Part shown: positions 63,524-64,000 of the stretch, piece after piece
Numbering within the stretch: the first letter of the stretch is position 1
How the letters are laid out: every line of letters begins with the position of its first letter
Origin: Pseudomonas viridiflava
GTDB lineage: Bacteria; Pseudomonadota; Gammaproteobacteria; Pseudomonadales; Pseudomonadaceae
Assembly: GCF_003702045.1 (NCBI RefSeq)
Contig: NZ_RBTP01000012.1
Coordinates: forward strand, 248,001 to 312,000
Direction: 5' to 3'
DNA length: 64,000 bases
Translations under genes and position numbers: made by a program
The notes under the pieces: generated by a model
Databases searched by the model: none
Seen by the model: only the letters and a program-made list of their open reading frames with translations
What the model was told of the DNA's origin: nothing

Positions 63524-64000
63524 TCAACCCAGTCCCGGCGAAGTCGGGCGTTCGGCCGCAGAAGCATCCCTCGTGCTGCCATCCTGCGCAGTGCCCTGCT
63601 GATTGCTGTAGCTGCCGGACGTCGAACCGGACGCCGTTGCAGACCCCAAACCTGTGCCTGACGCAGGCGATGCAGACGAAGAACCGCCGGCGCCTCGCAG
63701 TTTTCCCCGTGCCTGATCGACGATACGTTTCTCGGGTTCCGTCGCTGGCAACACTGCGCCTATCACAGCGCCTACGGCAATGCCCAATGCTGCAAGCGTC
63801 AGTGGCTGCTCATGAATCATCTGGCTGGCGCTGGACTTGATCCGCAGTTGTGTTTCCTGAAGTGACTGGCCCACATGATGAGCTGATCCGGAATTGCCGG
63901 AGAATGTATCGCCAACGCTGCCCGTCAGGTGCGTCGTCTTGTCTTTCACATGGCTGGCCTTGTCTTTCATGTGGGAAACGGTTTCCGCGACCCGTGCCTT
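63524..64000 (-). CDS. Membrane protein with ElaB/DUF3618-like helix (5' end outside window)
   Basis: 158 C-terminal residues are visible; the gene continues past the right edge. An amphipathic, coiled-coil region (KARVAETVSHMKDKASHVKDK) is followed by one membrane helix (PLTLAALGIAVGAVIGAVLP) and then a Ser/Gly/Thr/Ala-rich disordered tail of about 60 residues ending SPGLG. The layout resembles DUF883/DUF3618 ribosome- or envelope-stress membrane proteins. The exact family cannot be settled without the 5' end. Confidence 0.62.
   Translation of the reverse strand, partial: KARVAETVSHMKDKASHVKDKTTHLTGSVGDTFSGNSGSAHHVGQSLQETQLRIKSSASQMIHEQPLTLAALGIAVGAVIGAVLPATEPEKRIVDQARGKLRGAGGSSSASPASGTGLGSATASGSTSGSYSNQQGTAQDGSTRDASAAERPTSPGLG

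Noticed and set aside
1..64000. tRNA, rRNA, CRISPR, IS elements, prophage, hrp-box promoters
   Set aside because: I looked along both strands for cloverleaf genes, regular spaced repeats, transposase or integrase genes and GGAACC-N15/16-CCACNNA sites and saw none that hold up.

Overview
The window is ordinary GC-rich Pseudomonas chromosome, most likely from the Pseudomonas syringae complex. The evidence is a Pseudomonas-type ccmABCDEFGHI operon, a katB-ankB pair, REP doublets with GTGGGAGC ends, and the palindromic repeat block built from GACGCnnnGCGTC and CCACGCTnnAGCGTGG hairpins that I associate with P. syringae. I see no phage, insertion sequence, tRNA, rRNA or CRISPR array. The left edge cuts a FliK-like gene and the right edge cuts a stress-type membrane protein gene.

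Layout. 1-8.7 kb: fliK-like gene divergent from the complete cytochrome c maturation operon and a small lipoprotein gene. 8.8-16.1 kb: sulfate-binding protein Sbp, a K+ channel with a C-terminal zinc ribbon, a repeat block, then a MarR-controlled tripartite efflux operon (MarR, FUSC, DUF1656, HlyD, NodT). 16.7-21.7 kb: a PL7 alginate lyase, then a CopRS/CusRS/HprRS-type two-component system divergent from a periplasmic protein, a cytochrome b and a Tat-exported molybdopterin oxidoreductase; a textbook heavy-metal-type operator lies between them. 21.8-26.2 kb: a Fur-boxed ferrous iron uptake operon efeU-efeO-efeB plus a second M75 protein. 26.3-36.8 kb: AlkA-type glycosylase, AmpC, a LysR/CitMHS/split-AtuA catabolic cassette, a SulP transporter, ZapE, RarD and NudK.

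37-47.2 kb: MFS transporter, PhzF protein, a PACE efflux pump divergent from its LysR regulator, an orphan PAAR protein with a DUF6434-like neighbour, a PAS hybrid histidine kinase, and two unrelated catalases facing each other (manganese catalase against katB-ankB). 47.7-59 kb: GNAT acetyltransferases, two chemoreceptors flanking a CAP-domain protein and an NTF2-like protein, a TetR/DUF3237-like pair, a TonB-dependent siderophore receptor with a possible Fur site, and a membrane-anchored alpha/beta hydrolase. 59-64 kb is gene-poor: a GNAT gene, a DUF1652 protein, an unrecognised FAD/NAD(P)-binding enzyme behind 0.7 kb of non-coding DNA, the decayed 3' end of a ketopantoate reductase gene, a YdcH-like protein and a partial glycine/alanine-zipper-like protein.

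Themes are envelope redox chemistry (Ccm, cytochrome b, molybdoenzyme), metal and oxidative stress (CopRS-like, Efe, three H2O2- or peroxide-consuming enzymes), efflux and sensing. Two loci deserve most attention: the CopRS-boxed molybdoenzyme operon and the LysR-CitMHS-split-AtuA cassette. The FAD enzyme next to the decayed ketopantoate reductase is third. No function is certain for those three.
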